Shown in pieces: positions 44,893 to 54,732 of a stretch of DNA of 64,000 bases. The stretch is from DATDIC01 sp963777625. Its GTDB lineage: Bacteria > Pseudomonadota > Alphaproteobacteria > Acetobacterales > Acetobacteraceae. The position numbers were made by a program, and so were the translations under genes. The notes below the pieces were generated by a model. That model did no database searches and had not been told where the DNA came from. It saw only the letters and a program-made list of their open reading frames with translations. How positions within the stretch are numbered: the stretch's first letter is position 1; every line of letters starts with the position of its first letter. Location of the stretch: contig CAVZRO010000015.1 in the NCBI GenBank assembly GCA_963777625.1, forward strand, positions 89,360 through 153,359. Direction: 5' to 3'.

Positions 44893-45696
44893 TCACGGCT
44901 TGACCGGGGGCGCGGCATCGGGGCGTGCGAAATCCATTCGTGGCGCCTCCATTGCACGGGTAGAGGTGAAATCCGCATCCTTCGTTGCACCGTTCAGATG
45001 CCAGTTGGAGAACTGTATCTCGTAGCGCGATTGTCCAGGATCCTTCGGATAGACGGCGCGGATCATACGCGGCAGTCCATCGTTGATGCCGATCCAAATT
45101 TCTGCCTGCACGTTATCGTTGGCGATTGCCACCATGTCGGTGACCACACCACCGACCACGTGCGACTGACCAATGACGAAGGCAGATGTCAGTCCCTCCG
45201 ACAGGTTCTTGTATGGGTCGGCGACGATAACTTCGGCGAACGGGAAGTAGATCGCGGCTTTATCGAACGCCACCTTCATTGTCGCTTCGATGGTCGGCGG
45301 CGCATCCGCCACCGCGACCAGGTCGGCGGCCGGCGCATAGGCCATCATATGCTTGCCGTCGTAATAGAACTCGTAGGCCGGTCCATCGCCCGGCGTAATG
45401 ACGCGCAGCCTGTCCGGCCGGCGCAGCGATACGTCCGACAGCGTCGTATAGTACAAGGGTTGGCCGTTGCGCGCCGGCGATTCGTATGTGGTGATCGCCG
45501 TGAAGCTCATCGACTTCGCACCCGCCAACCGGTCGCTGGTGGCCTTGAGCATCTCCAGCGCGACGGGCTCGATGGCGGGATGCGCCGGGGGCGGCGGCGC
45601 GGGCGGAGGCTGCGCCTGCTGCGCCTGCGCCGAGGTGAGCAGCAACGTGCCAAGCCCGCACAACAAGGCGATCCACTGTCCCCGACTGCAATTCAT
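44893..45696 (-). CDS. DUF2092 family secreted protein
   Basis: A 267-residue protein with a signal peptide cut near AQA-QQA and a Pro-rich linker. The body (DRLAGAKSMSFTAITTYESP, GPAYEFYYDGKHMMAYAPA, then FDKAAIYFPFAEVIVADPYK) is the DUF2092 fold, related to lipoprotein-carrier-like proteins. It is the first gene of a two-gene unit with the Gly-rich protein. The function is unknown. Confidence 0.85.
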   Translation of the reverse strand: MNCSRGQWIALLCGLGTLLLTSAQAQQAQPPPAPPPPAHPAIEPVALEMLKATSDRLAGAKSMSFTAITTYESPARNGQPLYYTTLSDVSLRRPDRLRVITPGDGPAYEFYYDGKHMMAYAPAADLVAVADAPPTIEATMKVAFDKAAIYFPFAEVIVADPYKNLSEGLTSAFVIGQSHVVGGVVTDMVAIANDNVQAEIWIGINDGLPRMIRAVYPKDPGQSRYEIQFSNWHLNGATKDADFTSTRAMEAPRMDFARPDAAPPVKP

Positions 45697-45720
45697 CCTC
45701 CGCTCCTCACGATCGCTTCC

Positions 45721-46107
45721 TTAGGAACCTGTACGGTGGCACCCCACGCATCGGTCGGCCTGCAATGGCGGCGAGCAGGTGCCCCCGTCCGCGCTGCTGC
45801 CGACTGAGCACGGTCCGCCTCCGTGAATATCGCAGTTATTGCCGACCGCGGCTATGCAGAAACGGCAAGCCCACATTGTACTGCGGCGTGCCTGACGTAT
45901 CGGGGTAACAATTGATCTCGATTGCATGCACCGCACGCAAGTCGAACTATCACCGGCATCCACCGAGACACATTGAACTGGCCCGATGTTACTTCTGGGG
46001 CCGCGATTGGGGGCCCCGACGGGACTCCCCGAGTTCGAGCACGACGCCATCTGATGCGTCTCCGACAACTTTGCGGAGCCCCTATCAGGTACAGTCCGAT
46101 AGCGCAA
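45721..46107 (-). other. Uncertain Cys-rich reading frame in a gene-poor gap
   Basis: In the 457-base gap between the DUF2092 and AraC genes one minus-strand frame of 128 codons is unusual for its Cys content (about a dozen, with CVRC, CRFC and CVGC). The composition is otherwise not gene-like and there is no clear ribosome site. I do not call it a gene; the rest of the gap shows nothing. Confidence 0.2.
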
Positions 46108-46153
46108 TGTGCACTGCCCCGGTTGCGCCGGTTGTGGCAGATAGCATGCAGAT

Positions 46154-47110
46154 TCAACGGCCTAGGCTACGACCGAGTGTCGTCGAGGGAGTTTCGTCAA
46201 ACAGCGCATGATACGAGGCGGCGAATCGGCCCAAATCTTGGAAGCCGTACCGCCTTGCGATCTGTGAGACCATGATCACTTTTGGATCTGCACTTCGTAG
46301 CGCACGACAGGCCAGTCGCATCCGATACAGTCGCCCATAATGCGTCGGGCCCATGCCCAGATGCGCATGACAGCGGGCGCGCAGGGTCCGATCGCCGACA
46401 CCGAGTGCCGAGCAGATTTCACCCGCGGACAAGGATCGATTTGGATGAGCCGTGACCAATTGCTCAAATCGAGCCATAAGGCGCGTCTGCTGATCCGTCG
46501 TTTCAATGTGCGTGTCCACCGGTTTTGCCGATAGACACTGAACGAGGTTGTAAACCAGTTCCTGTTCCAATCCACGAGCGGCCTCGGGCCCTGCCGCCTT
46601 GCCGGGCTGCTTGTCAGCGACGTGTATTGCGCCAGCGTGCAGCGAGGTCAGGCGGCCCAGTGCCTCGGCAGCCGGCCGCCACAGTCGTGGCCCAGGAGGA
46701 AGGACAATCGCTGTACCCGAGATCGCGCGGCCGTATCGCGCCAAATACTGTGCCGGAAGCACGATATCGCTCCACCGGCACGTTCCATGCAATCTCTCGT
46801 GCAAGCGGGTGCCGGCACCATAGGTGGCGATCTCGCCGGACCTGACTGTGAGGCCGCCGGATACGAAGGTTCCACTGCGTCCTGGCAGGGATATCCGGAC
46901 CAGGCCCGGCGCCAGGCACATGAAGGCGATCCGCGACAGACGCTCCTCCGCCGAGGACAACCAAATCCGGTGCAGCACCATTTTGGTCATCCTGGCGTAG
47001 AAGCGGCCCCCGTTGGTGACGACCAGATTGCTGCAGCCGGCTTCCCAGAGAGCAATCTGGAAGTCTGCGGAATCTTTGAAAACAGAGATCGTGCTGCCGA
47101 GCATGTTCAT
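46154..47110 (-). CDS. AraC family transcriptional regulator
   Basis: A 318-residue regulator. The C-terminal domain contains two helix-turn-helix motifs (SLSAGEICSALGVGDRTLRA and VSQIARRYGFQDLGRFAASY) followed by FDETPSTTLGRSLG, as in AraC proteins. The N-terminal part is about 200 residues, with no obvious cupin ligands, and may bind a ligand. It is on the same strand as, and downstream of, the catalase and peroxidase genes, 114 bases after the catalase stop, and may control them. Confidence 0.88.
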   Translation of the reverse strand: MNMLGSTISVFKDSADFQIALWEAGCSNLVVTNGGRFYARMTKMVLHRIWLSSAEERLSRIAFMCLAPGLVRISLPGRSGTFVSGGLTVRSGEIATYGAGTRLHERLHGTCRWSDIVLPAQYLARYGRAISGTAIVLPPGPRLWRPAAEALGRLTSLHAGAIHVADKQPGKAAGPEAARGLEQELVYNLVQCLSAKPVDTHIETTDQQTRLMARFEQLVTAHPNRSLSAGEICSALGVGDRTLRARCHAHLGMGPTHYGRLYRMRLACRALRSADPKVIMVSQIARRYGFQDLGRFAASYHALFDETPSTTLGRSLGR

Positions 47111-47224
47111 CGGGCACAGAGCGGCGAACGTTGCCGGTTGGCTATGCGCTATCGGCCCTATGTTGACGTTTTCCGAGCTGATTCGGATCCCTGCTGGCGA
47201 ATTGAGCCTCGATCCGGCTCCGCA

Positions 47225-48283
47225 CTACGACGCGGCGCTCATCATTCGGGCTTTTCTGCTGGCCATCTCTCCTGCCCAACGCGCGCGGTTCATGCTGCCG
47301 ACCGGCTTCGACTCTGGCATCGAATTCGCGGTTACATCGAAGTAGACGGCTGCGCTTGCTTCCGGCGACAGGTGCGACCCCGACATGAGCGTGAGCCGCG
47401 CAACAGTGTGGAAGGGCGCCCGGCTTTCGTTCCACGCCACACTCGCATTTTCGATCCAGAAATTGGGGTCGCGACGTTTGCCCCAATAGGTCATCTTCTC
47501 CGCGTCGAGGAATTGCAGCCCGAAATCGAACCCGCTCATCGCGGTGTCTTCTGTCACGTGTCGGACGAGTTCGTTCTGCAAAGCATCCGGATTGCCCTTG
47601 TCCAGAATATGCCCAGGATTGGCAGCGCGGGGCGTGGCGCAGTACTTGACGAAATCCGTCGGCCCATGCCGGAACGGCACCGTGCTCCAGTAACGCAGTT
47701 GCTGGTACGGCTTGACGCGCTGGTGGGACTGCGACTGGGCCAGCACGACCGTTCGCAGAGCGCGCAATTTGTCTCGCAACGCTAGCTCCCGGAAGGCTTT
47801 GAGCGGGCTCGACGCAGTCAGTAGGTTCACCGTCGCCACGAAGGCGCGCGCGTCGTTGATGGGAAGGGTGGGAGCACTCTGCAGCGAAAAGTCCTGTCGG
47901 GCGACCGGTCCGCCCGGTGGAAGTTCGACGGAAAATGATATCGCCCGAACGTCGGGCCTGAAGTCGGGATGAATCTTCGGGTCGGAATTGGCGAAGCGCA
48001 CGACAGCAGGATAACTGCCGGGTCTCGCGAACATACCGATCGCAAGCCGCGCAGCCAACTCGCGGTCCCGCGCCGTCGCAACGTCGAATACCTCGAACCG
48101 GCCCCGGACGCAGACGCCTTTCGCGTGCGTTCCACGGGCGAGCGGACACTGTCCGGCTGCGGCAGCACCCGCCTGCATTTGCAGGACAAGCTGCACGATC
48201 TCGGCGATATCGGCCTGTTCCGCAACGAGGTCCCGCTCGGCGTCACTGCCGGTCACGCCGAACCATCTCGTCAGATAAAGCAT
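47225..48283 (-). CDS. Catalase-related heme protein
   Basis: A 352-residue protein of the small catalase-like family. It has GMFARPGSYPAVVRFANSDP and AISFSVELPPGG, matching the catalase core, and no signal peptide. The length is well below a monofunctional catalase (about 480 residues), so it belongs to the SrpA-like or related group. The C-terminus is Met/Arg rich. It is 29 bases after the DyP gene on the same strand, suggesting one peroxide or organic-substrate oxidation unit. Confidence 0.82.
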   Translation of the reverse strand: MLYLTRWFGVTGSDAERDLVAEQADIAEIVQLVLQMQAGAAAAGQCPLARGTHAKGVCVRGRFEVFDVATARDRELAARLAIGMFARPGSYPAVVRFANSDPKIHPDFRPDVRAISFSVELPPGGPVARQDFSLQSAPTLPINDARAFVATVNLLTASSPLKAFRELALRDKLRALRTVVLAQSQSHQRVKPYQQLRYWSTVPFRHGPTDFVKYCATPRAANPGHILDKGNPDALQNELVRHVTEDTAMSGFDFGLQFLDAEKMTYWGKRRDPNFWIENASVAWNESRAPFHTVARLTLMSGSHLSPEASAAVYFDVTANSMPESKPVGSMNRARWAGEMASRKARMMSAAS

Positions 48284-48312
48284 CGGGCGGGCGCCCCTCC
48301 CCGGTGTCGCCT

Positions 48313-49866
48313 CTATTCCAGACTTGCGATGAACCTGATCGCGGTAATGCTCGGCAGAAAGCAGTACGCGGCTGCCTTCGTCCTCACGAAGGTGGAGAGC
48401 CCGGTGACCGTGATCGGCGGAGCGCCATCCTGCTGAGGGATCACAAAAATGCTCTCCGCCGAGTTCTGCGTTCCAATCATCGGATCCTTGGATTTGGGAT
48501 GCAGCCGAACGGAACCGGCGAATCCGCTATCGTTCACCCATTGGCTGAGCAGAAATTCGTATTGATTCTCTATGTTGGAGTTGATGAAGTAACCAAGCAG
48601 CCCGCGCTCGATCCCGTCATAGGGCTTCGACGGGTCGTAAGCTGGCCCATACGGCATGCCGCGGCGAATCAGGCGGTGGGTGTTGTTGCTGCCACCCGCA
48701 ACTCCCTGCCCGGCCACCGGCTGCCCGCGCGGATTGACCCGACGGATATGCGATCCCACGGGACAACGCAGACCCTTCGGATCACCTGATCCATCGGCAC
48801 CCACATACTCGAAGTCATTCAACTGGTCCGGCGAAAGCCCACCCGGTGGCGTATCGGTGTCAGGTGAAAGCGCCAGGGGGACTCCATTCCGCCAGCGTCC
48901 GCACATTTTTGCGGCCAGCAGTTCCGGGTCGATCCGGCCCTTGTTCGATTGAAGGAAGTTCTCGAACCCGACGACATCAGTTTCGATCAGCTTGAATACG
49001 GCAAAGCTGCCGTTAAGCCCCAACTCAGGGGGCTCTGGCACAAAGTAGTTCTCGGCTCCATCGAGCAGAACGAACAGCCAGGGTTCGCACGGTTCCTGGT
49101 GATCGCGCCTGTAGCGCTCCGGGCCACCGCGGATGGTCGTCATGCTGATGCCGTCGATGTAGCCGAAATGGACCTTGGTCGTGGGAACCGACTTGCCGTC
49201 CTGCATTTCCATCAGCGCCGCGCCGTCGCCGCGCCAGAGTTCCTCGAAAGCGTCGTCCGCGAGAAACAGCGTTGACAGGCGACCACTATATGCAGCCATT
49301 GCCTCCAGGTTCAGCGCGTGCAGCGTGACCAGGACATGGTCGTTGTCGGTTCCGAACCCCTCGGTCCAGTTCTGCGGCCCGCTTGGGCCAACATCGCCGA
49401 CCAGTTTCGCGCGTGCGGCTGCCCCGGCGACGAATGCCCCAAATGACGTGAACGCAAGATTTGGCACGCGATCCTTCACTTCCAGCGCGACAAGTCCCGG
49501 CCAGGTGATGCCGACATTGAGGCAGTAGTCTGGCTTGGAGCGCGGCGGTTCGGCCGGATTGTCTCGCGGGCCCGGTTCGAACCCGATATGCCAGTTCTCG
49601 GCGGTGGTGATTTGCGGCGTGTCGGTTTCATGGCCGCTGACGAGTTGACCGAGAAGCCTGCGCGCTGCCGCCGGGTTGCTCACCCTCAGCAGGAAATGCC
49701 GCACCATCGGCATCCGGTAGCCGCGCAGTATCAAACCCTGAATATCCGTAAGCTCCAGTGGACTGTGGCCAGATGGGGACGTCTCGTGCCCCCCACGCCG
49801 GAATAGGCGGCCAAGCAGGCCCGCCCGCTCGTTTGTCTGGGCGGATTGGTGGTTGCTCACTTGCAT
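48313..49866 (-). CDS. Dye-decolorising (DyP-type) peroxidase
   Basis: A 517-residue heme peroxidase. The hallmark GYIDG (GxxDG) motif is in KVHFGYIDGISMTTIRGG, and the proximal heme His is in RCPVGSHIRRVNPRG, followed by NTHRLIRRGMPYG with the conserved Arg. The N-terminus lacks a clear signal peptide. It overlaps the upstream companion gene by ten bases and precedes the catalase-like gene. It would oxidise phenolic or other large substrates using peroxide. Confidence 0.92.
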   Translation of the reverse strand: MQVSNHQSAQTNERAGLLGRLFRRGGHETSPSGHSPLELTDIQGLILRGYRMPMVRHFLLRVSNPAAARRLLGQLVSGHETDTPQITTAENWHIGFEPGPRDNPAEPPRSKPDYCLNVGITWPGLVALEVKDRVPNLAFTSFGAFVAGAAARAKLVGDVGPSGPQNWTEGFGTDNDHVLVTLHALNLEAMAAYSGRLSTLFLADDAFEELWRGDGAALMEMQDGKSVPTTKVHFGYIDGISMTTIRGGPERYRRDHQEPCEPWLFVLLDGAENYFVPEPPELGLNGSFAVFKLIETDVVGFENFLQSNKGRIDPELLAAKMCGRWRNGVPLALSPDTDTPPGGLSPDQLNDFEYVGADGSGDPKGLRCPVGSHIRRVNPRGQPVAGQGVAGGSNNTHRLIRRGMPYGPAYDPSKPYDGIERGLLGYFINSNIENQYEFLLSQWVNDSGFAGSVRLHPKSKDPMIGTQNSAESIFVIPQQDGAPPITVTGLSTFVRTKAAAYCFLPSITAIRFIASLE

Positions 49867-50715
49867 CTGCCCGAACCCGCTTCTTCCTTTGCGTCGGCAA
49901 GCAGGGCGTGGATGTCCTGGTTACTCAGTCCCGGATAGCCCTGGTAGAACCCGATCGGATCGCGGCTCGCGGCCGCCGCGAAGTCGATGAATTCCTGAAG
50001 GTGCTTGCGGCACGGCGAAGGAGGCGGGTCCTTGATGAACTTGAAGATGAGGTCGAACACCTCACCGATGTTTCTTGTGAAGTCGGCGATATATGTATCG
50101 AATGAGCCGTCATAGGCGGTAAAGAAGCCGACCTGTTGGTCCTCGAGGGGCACGAACTGGACCATGTGCGGCGTTCCGACTTTCTCAAGGTCGCGGTGGA
50201 CCTTCCAGGACAACGTTCTGATCAAGGCGGTCATTCCGCCAAACGCCAGGTGCGACTTTGCCGGCAGGATCACCAGGAACGGACGCACCTCACCGCCGCC
50301 GGCGGCGCCCGCAGCGGCGGCTAGGGCCTTGATCTTGTTGACAGTCACTCCCGGGTAGGCGCTGTAGGCTACCAATGGGCGAAGCAAATGATCTGCTGTC
50401 CATTTCACAAACGCTTCCGCGTTGCTCGCGACCGGAATCGGCGGCGGGTCCGCCACGTGCTGGAAGATTGCGTCGAAGACCGACCCCACCAACCCGGCCA
50501 GTGCCCGCATGAGGTCGTCGAATTCGCCGTCGAAATCGACTAGATAGATCAAGCGTCTTGTCGCTCAACAGCGTGAAACGCGAGTAGTGTACCGTGCTGA
50601 TGCTATCCAGCCCCGCGAAGAACTCCGGCATCGCCGCCGGCAGTCTTTCGGCCACCGCCACGGCATCAGCCGGCGATTTCAAGGGCAACGCGAGCGTCAG
50701 ATGGTTGGTGGTCAA
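49857..50715 (-). pseudogene. DyP-companion protein, one frameshift
   Basis: It starts ATG 50715 with MTTNHLTLALPLKSPADAVA and continues to HYSRFTLLSDKTL. At about 50550 one extra base changes frame, and IYLVDFDGEFDDLMRALAGL continues to 49857. The body (KVGTPHMVQFVPLEDQQVGF) has two repeated halves, each with a FTAYDGSFDTYIADFT- or LVDFDGEFDDLMRAL-like segment, suggesting an internal duplication. It overlaps the DyP gene by ten bases. I do not recognise a named family; linkage suggests a DyP partner. Confidence 0.7.
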
Positions 50716-50746
50716 GAACGGTCTCCTTTTTCAGGCCGGAACGCCG

Positions 50747-51037
50747 TCATGGAAACATGCCGCATTCGAACATCTCGTTGGCGACGGGTGCGGCAATCTT
50801 GTCGATGAACGCTATCCTTGTCTGCTGGTCGTTGCGCAAAAACTTTATGGCCATTTTCTCTTTTTCCGATGGCGGTTCGTCCCGCGACGCCTTCAACTGC
50901 TCGCAGGTGGAGGTCTGATACTTCTGTATCACCCGGTCGGCCGCATAATCCAAAAGCATACCCTGAGCCTGCGCCACCGCGGCGGCGGCGGCAATCACGG
51001 TTGCAGCCACGGTTACGATCGTGATTGATCTGATCAC
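50747..51037 (-). CDS. Small secreted protein
   Basis: A 96-residue protein with a signal peptide (MIRSITIVTVAATVIAAAAA, cut near AQA-QGM). The mature part is helical and charged (LLDYAADRVIQKYQTSTCEQ, KASRDEPPSEKEKMAIKFLR) with Cys near residue 44 and in FECGMF. It sits between the sulfatase remnant and the DyP-companion gene on the same strand. Unknown function. Confidence 0.6.
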   Translation of the reverse strand: MIRSITIVTVAATVIAAAAAVAQAQGMLLDYAADRVIQKYQTSTCEQLKASRDEPPSEKEKMAIKFLRNDQQTRIAFIDKIAAPVANEMFECGMFP

Positions 51038-51053
51038 GATATATTCCCTCGTT

Positions 51054-51731
51054 CAGTCGTTCGCGGTAGCGAGCGCCAACCGGATTTTCCGGTGATCCTC
51101 CTCGGCTAACTGCGTTGGACCAAGCTTGAAAGTCAGCTTGTCGATTGTGCCGCTGAAGGGGAACGGAACCTGATAGTCCTCGTCGTTCACTCCGGTACGG
51201 GTATCTATCCCGACGTATCCCGGGGAAACCGGTGGCGAGTTCCGAGGTTACGCCGAAGCCGACCTCGTGGTGGTTGCGGCCGGTGATCAGCGCGGCGCGG
51301 GTAGGCGAGCAAAGTGCCGTGGAGTGGAACTGGGTGTAACGCAGGCCAGCATTCGCGACGCGGTCCAGCGTCGGGGTCGGAATGACGCCGCCGAAGGTGC
51401 CGCTGACGCCATAGCCCTGGTCGTCGGTCATGATCAGCAGCACGTTGGCGGCGCCCTCGGGCGGCACGACGCGCGGCAGACACCAGGGGGTGGAGTCCTT
51501 GGCGGTTTCCCTGATCACACCCCCGAATACAGGCGAAGCGGGCGGCAGTTGTCGGCCGCCGATGGAAACGGTGGCATCCGGGCTGGCGACGCCATGGATC
51601 ACATCCTCCGAAATGATCGGGGAAGCTACGCCCGTTGTCTGCGCGCGTGCCTTGCCTGTCAGCCAGGAACTGCCGAGCGCGCTGGCGAGCGCGGCCTTTG
51701 CCGTCGAGACGAATAATTGCCGCCGGTTCAT
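51054..51731 (-). pseudogene. Arylsulfatase with a large internal deletion
   Basis: It starts ATG 51731 with a Tat-like leader (MNRRQLFVSTAKAALASALG). The N-terminal catalytic region is present (ANVLLIMTDDQGYGVSGTFG), including the sulfatase signature CSPTRAALITGR with the Cys that becomes formylglycine. After TSELATGFPG the sequence jumps, in another frame, to the end of the protein (YVGIDTRTGVNDEDYQVPFP then FSGTIDKLTFKLGP). About 170 N-terminal and 55 C-terminal codons remain of a family that usually has more than 700. FGE remnants precede it with an ATGA overlap. Confidence 0.85.
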
Positions 51732-52087
51732 TGTGATGTCTCCGTCTGTTCTGTTGGCGTCACGCGAACCACACAGCGGAACCCGATATGGCTGGTTGTC
51801 GTATCGATCGTTTGCAGATAGCGCGCCTAACCGCCCTTGATTACCTTGCGTGCCACGCGCAGATCGGGCTGCGTCAGATCGTAGCTCTGCGCCTCGGCGA
51901 CACCGTGCGAATTGCGCGGCACGCCACGGCTTGCCGGAATCGTGCGCGTGGCCGGCAGCATGCCAATCCCTGGTCCATTGCCAGACATTCTGTAAGCCGG
52001 CCGCTCCTCCGGATAGCGTATATCCGAACCCATCATGCCGTCGGTTGCGTCGATCGGGATGAGACTAATGCACCACCGTTCTGACAC
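51728..52087 (-). pseudogene. Formylglycine-generating enzyme (SUMF1-type) remnant
   Basis: Pieces of the enzyme that activates sulfatases are joined with large deletions. An N-terminal part reads GSDIRYPEERPAYRM. A late part is SYDLTQPDLRVARKVIKGG, and the last part is IDTTTSHIGFRCVVRVTP. The stop overlaps the sulfatase start (ATGA, 51728-51731), the usual coupling of FGE and sulfatase. A working enzyme needs about 280 residues and two Cys (active-site GSHLC-type region), which are gone. Confidence 0.78.
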
Positions 52088-52589
52088 CTCGGCCCTTTCC
52101 TAATTGATGCCGCTGTTTCGCTTGTTCGGCGCGGCCACCGCTATGCAGTTTTGGCCCCGACCAGGGATCACGAGCCGCGCATTCGGGCCGGCATGCCGAC
52201 GCGAAGATCGCGACCGCGTCTCCGTCGACGCATCGCATCAGGCAGCAGCAGTTTCGTTTCGATGGTTTCGAGACAGTGGATAGCGAGCTATTGGGTCGCC
52301 GTTATGGAGTTTGAGGCCCAATAGGTAACGTGCGAAACGCGATTGGATGCGGGGACGGAAGGCAACCTTCCGTCCGCCCGCGAGGCGCGGCTACGACGCT
52401 GTTCTGCCCGTCCCGCTCACACCGAAGGAGAAAATCCCTCGGTATCTCGAGCGATTGGCAGCCACTCGAAGCCATATTGAGCAGTGCGTTCGTAGAAGGC
52501 ATGCGCGCCGGAGCAGGGATTTCTCATCGCCGATTTGCCGATCGCGTTCCTGCATCCCTGGTCTATTTGCCGCCTAGCTGACCTGATAC
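52088..52589. other. Decayed intergenic stretch, no gene recognised
   Basis: About 500 bases between the FGE remnant and the DctM remnant. Short frames (up to about 80 codons) occur on both strands, but none has recognisable motifs. The interval probably contains more eroded coding sequence of the lost operon. Confidence 0.4.
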
Positions 52590-53092
52590 CGAAAGTGCGA
52601 GTTCCCCATTCGCCTGGGATGTACGCGAATTTGGCTGGCAACCGGAGCACGACTTCGGGGAACGTGAGCATGATAAGCAGCGATGTGGTCAGCGTCAGAA
52701 TGAAGGGTCAGACATAGCGATACATCGCAGTCAGCGAGATGCCGATGATTCCAGTGACAACGAACAGCAATATTCTATAGGGCGGCGTGACCATGCGGAT
52801 CATCAGATCCACGGTCGTGGTCACGCCAAAAGCCCAACAGGATCATCGGCAGCGTCAGCTCACCGGCAAAGCCGGGTCTGTAGCGCCCCTCCCTTCAGCA
52901 TCATCTCGATCACCGGCTTGCCGGGGCCTGCGCGTCGGCGACGGCAGTGCCGCTCATGCCGGAGAAGATCATTCTAGCGAACTTCGGCTGGCGTTCATGA
53001 TTTCTGCCGCGACGATAGTCAGCGGGACGGCCAGGAGAACAAAGCTGCGGAACCGGCCGTTCGGGGACAGCGAGGCACCCAGTACGGTATCC
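52590..53092 (-). pseudogene. TRAP transporter large permease (DctM) remnant
   Basis: Fragments of DctM appear in order on the minus strand: FRSFVLLAVPLTIVAAEIMN, then (frame shifted) MIFSGMSGTAVADA and PGKPVIEMMLKGG, YRPGFAGELTLP, and finally TVDLMIRMVTPPYRILLFVV and TGIIGISLTAMYRYV. An in-frame TGA replaces an expected Trp before PFILTLTTSLLIMLTFPEVV. The pattern (MVTPPYGxLLFVV in intact proteins) is diagnostic of DctM. Stops, frameshifts and missing parts show a dead gene. The left end of the dead IS66 element abuts it at 53093. Confidence 0.75.
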
Positions 53093-53117
53093 GTAAGCGT
53101 CTGGTGAGCACCGCGGC

Positions 53118-54719
53118 TCATGCGGCGTTTCGCTGATCCAGGCGAGCCCGGATGCCGGTCAGATTCCACGGCAGCAGTTCGTGCACTTGCTTGACCGGAT
53201 GATCGGCGATGCGTTGAAGGACCTGGCGCAGATAATCCTCGGGATCGAGCTGGTTGAGCTTGGCGGTCTGGATCAGTGAATAGGCTGCGGCGGCCGACCG
53301 CCCGCCTGAAGTCGGAACCGGCGAACAACCAGTTCTTGCGTCCCAATGTCATTGGCCGCATCGAGCGTTCGGCGGCGTTGTTGTCGATGCAGGCGCGTCC
53401 ATCGCGCAGCACCAGCGTGAGTGCATCCCAGCGCGACAGCGTGTAGCGGATGGCCGCCGCAAGATCGCTCTTGCCCGAGATGCGTGCCTGGGTCTTCTCC
53501 AGCTATTGCCGCAACGCGGTGAACAGTGAGGTGCTCTGCGCGGCGCGCGCCGCTAGGCGGGCATCGGGGGGCTGGCCGCGGATCGTTGTCTCGATCGCAT
53601 ACAGTGCCGCGATGCGCTGCAGCGCCTGCAACGCCAGCGGCGACTGCGTCCTCGCCTGCACATCGAAGAATTTGCGCCGCGCATGCGCCCAGCACACCGC
53701 TTCGGTCACGCCGCGATCATACAGGCCGGCGTACCCCGCATAGCCGTCCGCCTGTAGGATGCCGCGGAACCCGGCCAGGTGCTGGCGCGGATGCTCTCCC
53801 TTCCGATCGGGGCTGTAGCAATATAGCACCGCCGGCGCCGCCTCGCCGCCGAATGGCTGATCATCGCGCGCATAGCACCACAGCCGTCCCGTTTTGGTCT
53901 TGCCGCGGCCGGGATCCAGCACCGGCACCGTGGTGTCATCGGTGTGCACCCGTTCCGCCGACATGACGTACGTGCCGACCGCTTCGACCAGCGGACGCAT
54001 CAGCCGTGCCGTCTGTCCCACCCAGTCGGCGAGGGTCGAACGATCCAGCTCGATCCCGGCGCGCGCATAGATCTCGGCCTGCCGATACAGCGGCAGGTGG
54101 TCGGCGTATTTCGCCACCAGCACATGCGCCAGTCGGAATTAAATTTCAGGCCAGCGCCGGCCAGGCCGCGATGGATCGGCAAACTCGGTGCCGGCGCCTG
54201 GGCGATCGCCTCGCAGCCCAGGCACGACAGCTTCGGCCGCACATGCCGGGTGACGCGGAATGAGCCCGGCACATAGTCCAGCACCTCGGTCACGTCTTCG
54301 CCCAGTGGGCGCAGCACGCCACCGCAACGCGGACACGCGCACGGCGCGGCATGCTCGACCACATCGCGCGGCAATGTCCCGGGCAGCGGCCTGGGCGCCG
54401 GCTTGCGACGCTGCGTCTCGCTCGCTGCCGCAGGCTCATCCGGCTCAGGCGGCGTTGCTTCCGCCACCTGCTCCTCAAACTCGCCGAGCAACAGTTCAAG
54501 CTGCTCGATCTCGCGTCGCAGCTTCTCCGACGATGCGCCGAACCGTTCGCGCAGTAGCAGCTCCTTCAGTCCATTGCGTGCCGCTTCCAGTTCAGCCGCA
54601 TGCTCGTCCTTGCGATGCAGCAGCAACGCACGCAACGCGATCACGTTGTTCGGCCGCTCAGCAGGATCGAGCAGCGTGGGTATCAGCCAATCTTTCCTCA
54701 GCGATTCGCGTCGCACCAA
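53118..54719 (-). pseudogene. tnpC: IS66 tnpC transposase, inactive copy
   Basis: The zinc-finger and catalytic parts are recognisable: CACPRCGGVLRPLGEDVTEV, HTDDTTVPVLDPG (first Asp), ILQADGYAGY (second Asp) and DNNAAERSMRP (Glu). The reading frame is broken near 54130 after GLAGAGLKFN, at a TAG near 53505 (where Trp is expected), and near 53310. It shares most of its sequence with the tnpC at 56480. Confidence 0.88.
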
Positions 54720-54732
54720 GCACTATTTGCCT

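Noticed and set aside
45852..46157. A second minus-strand frame in the AraC-DUF2092 gap
   Set aside because: It overlaps the Cys-rich frame out of phase and shows no signal peptide, domain or ribosome site.
52302..52581. Overlapping frames on both strands in the decayed block
   Set aside because: No motif is readable and the surrounding sequence is pseudogene debris.
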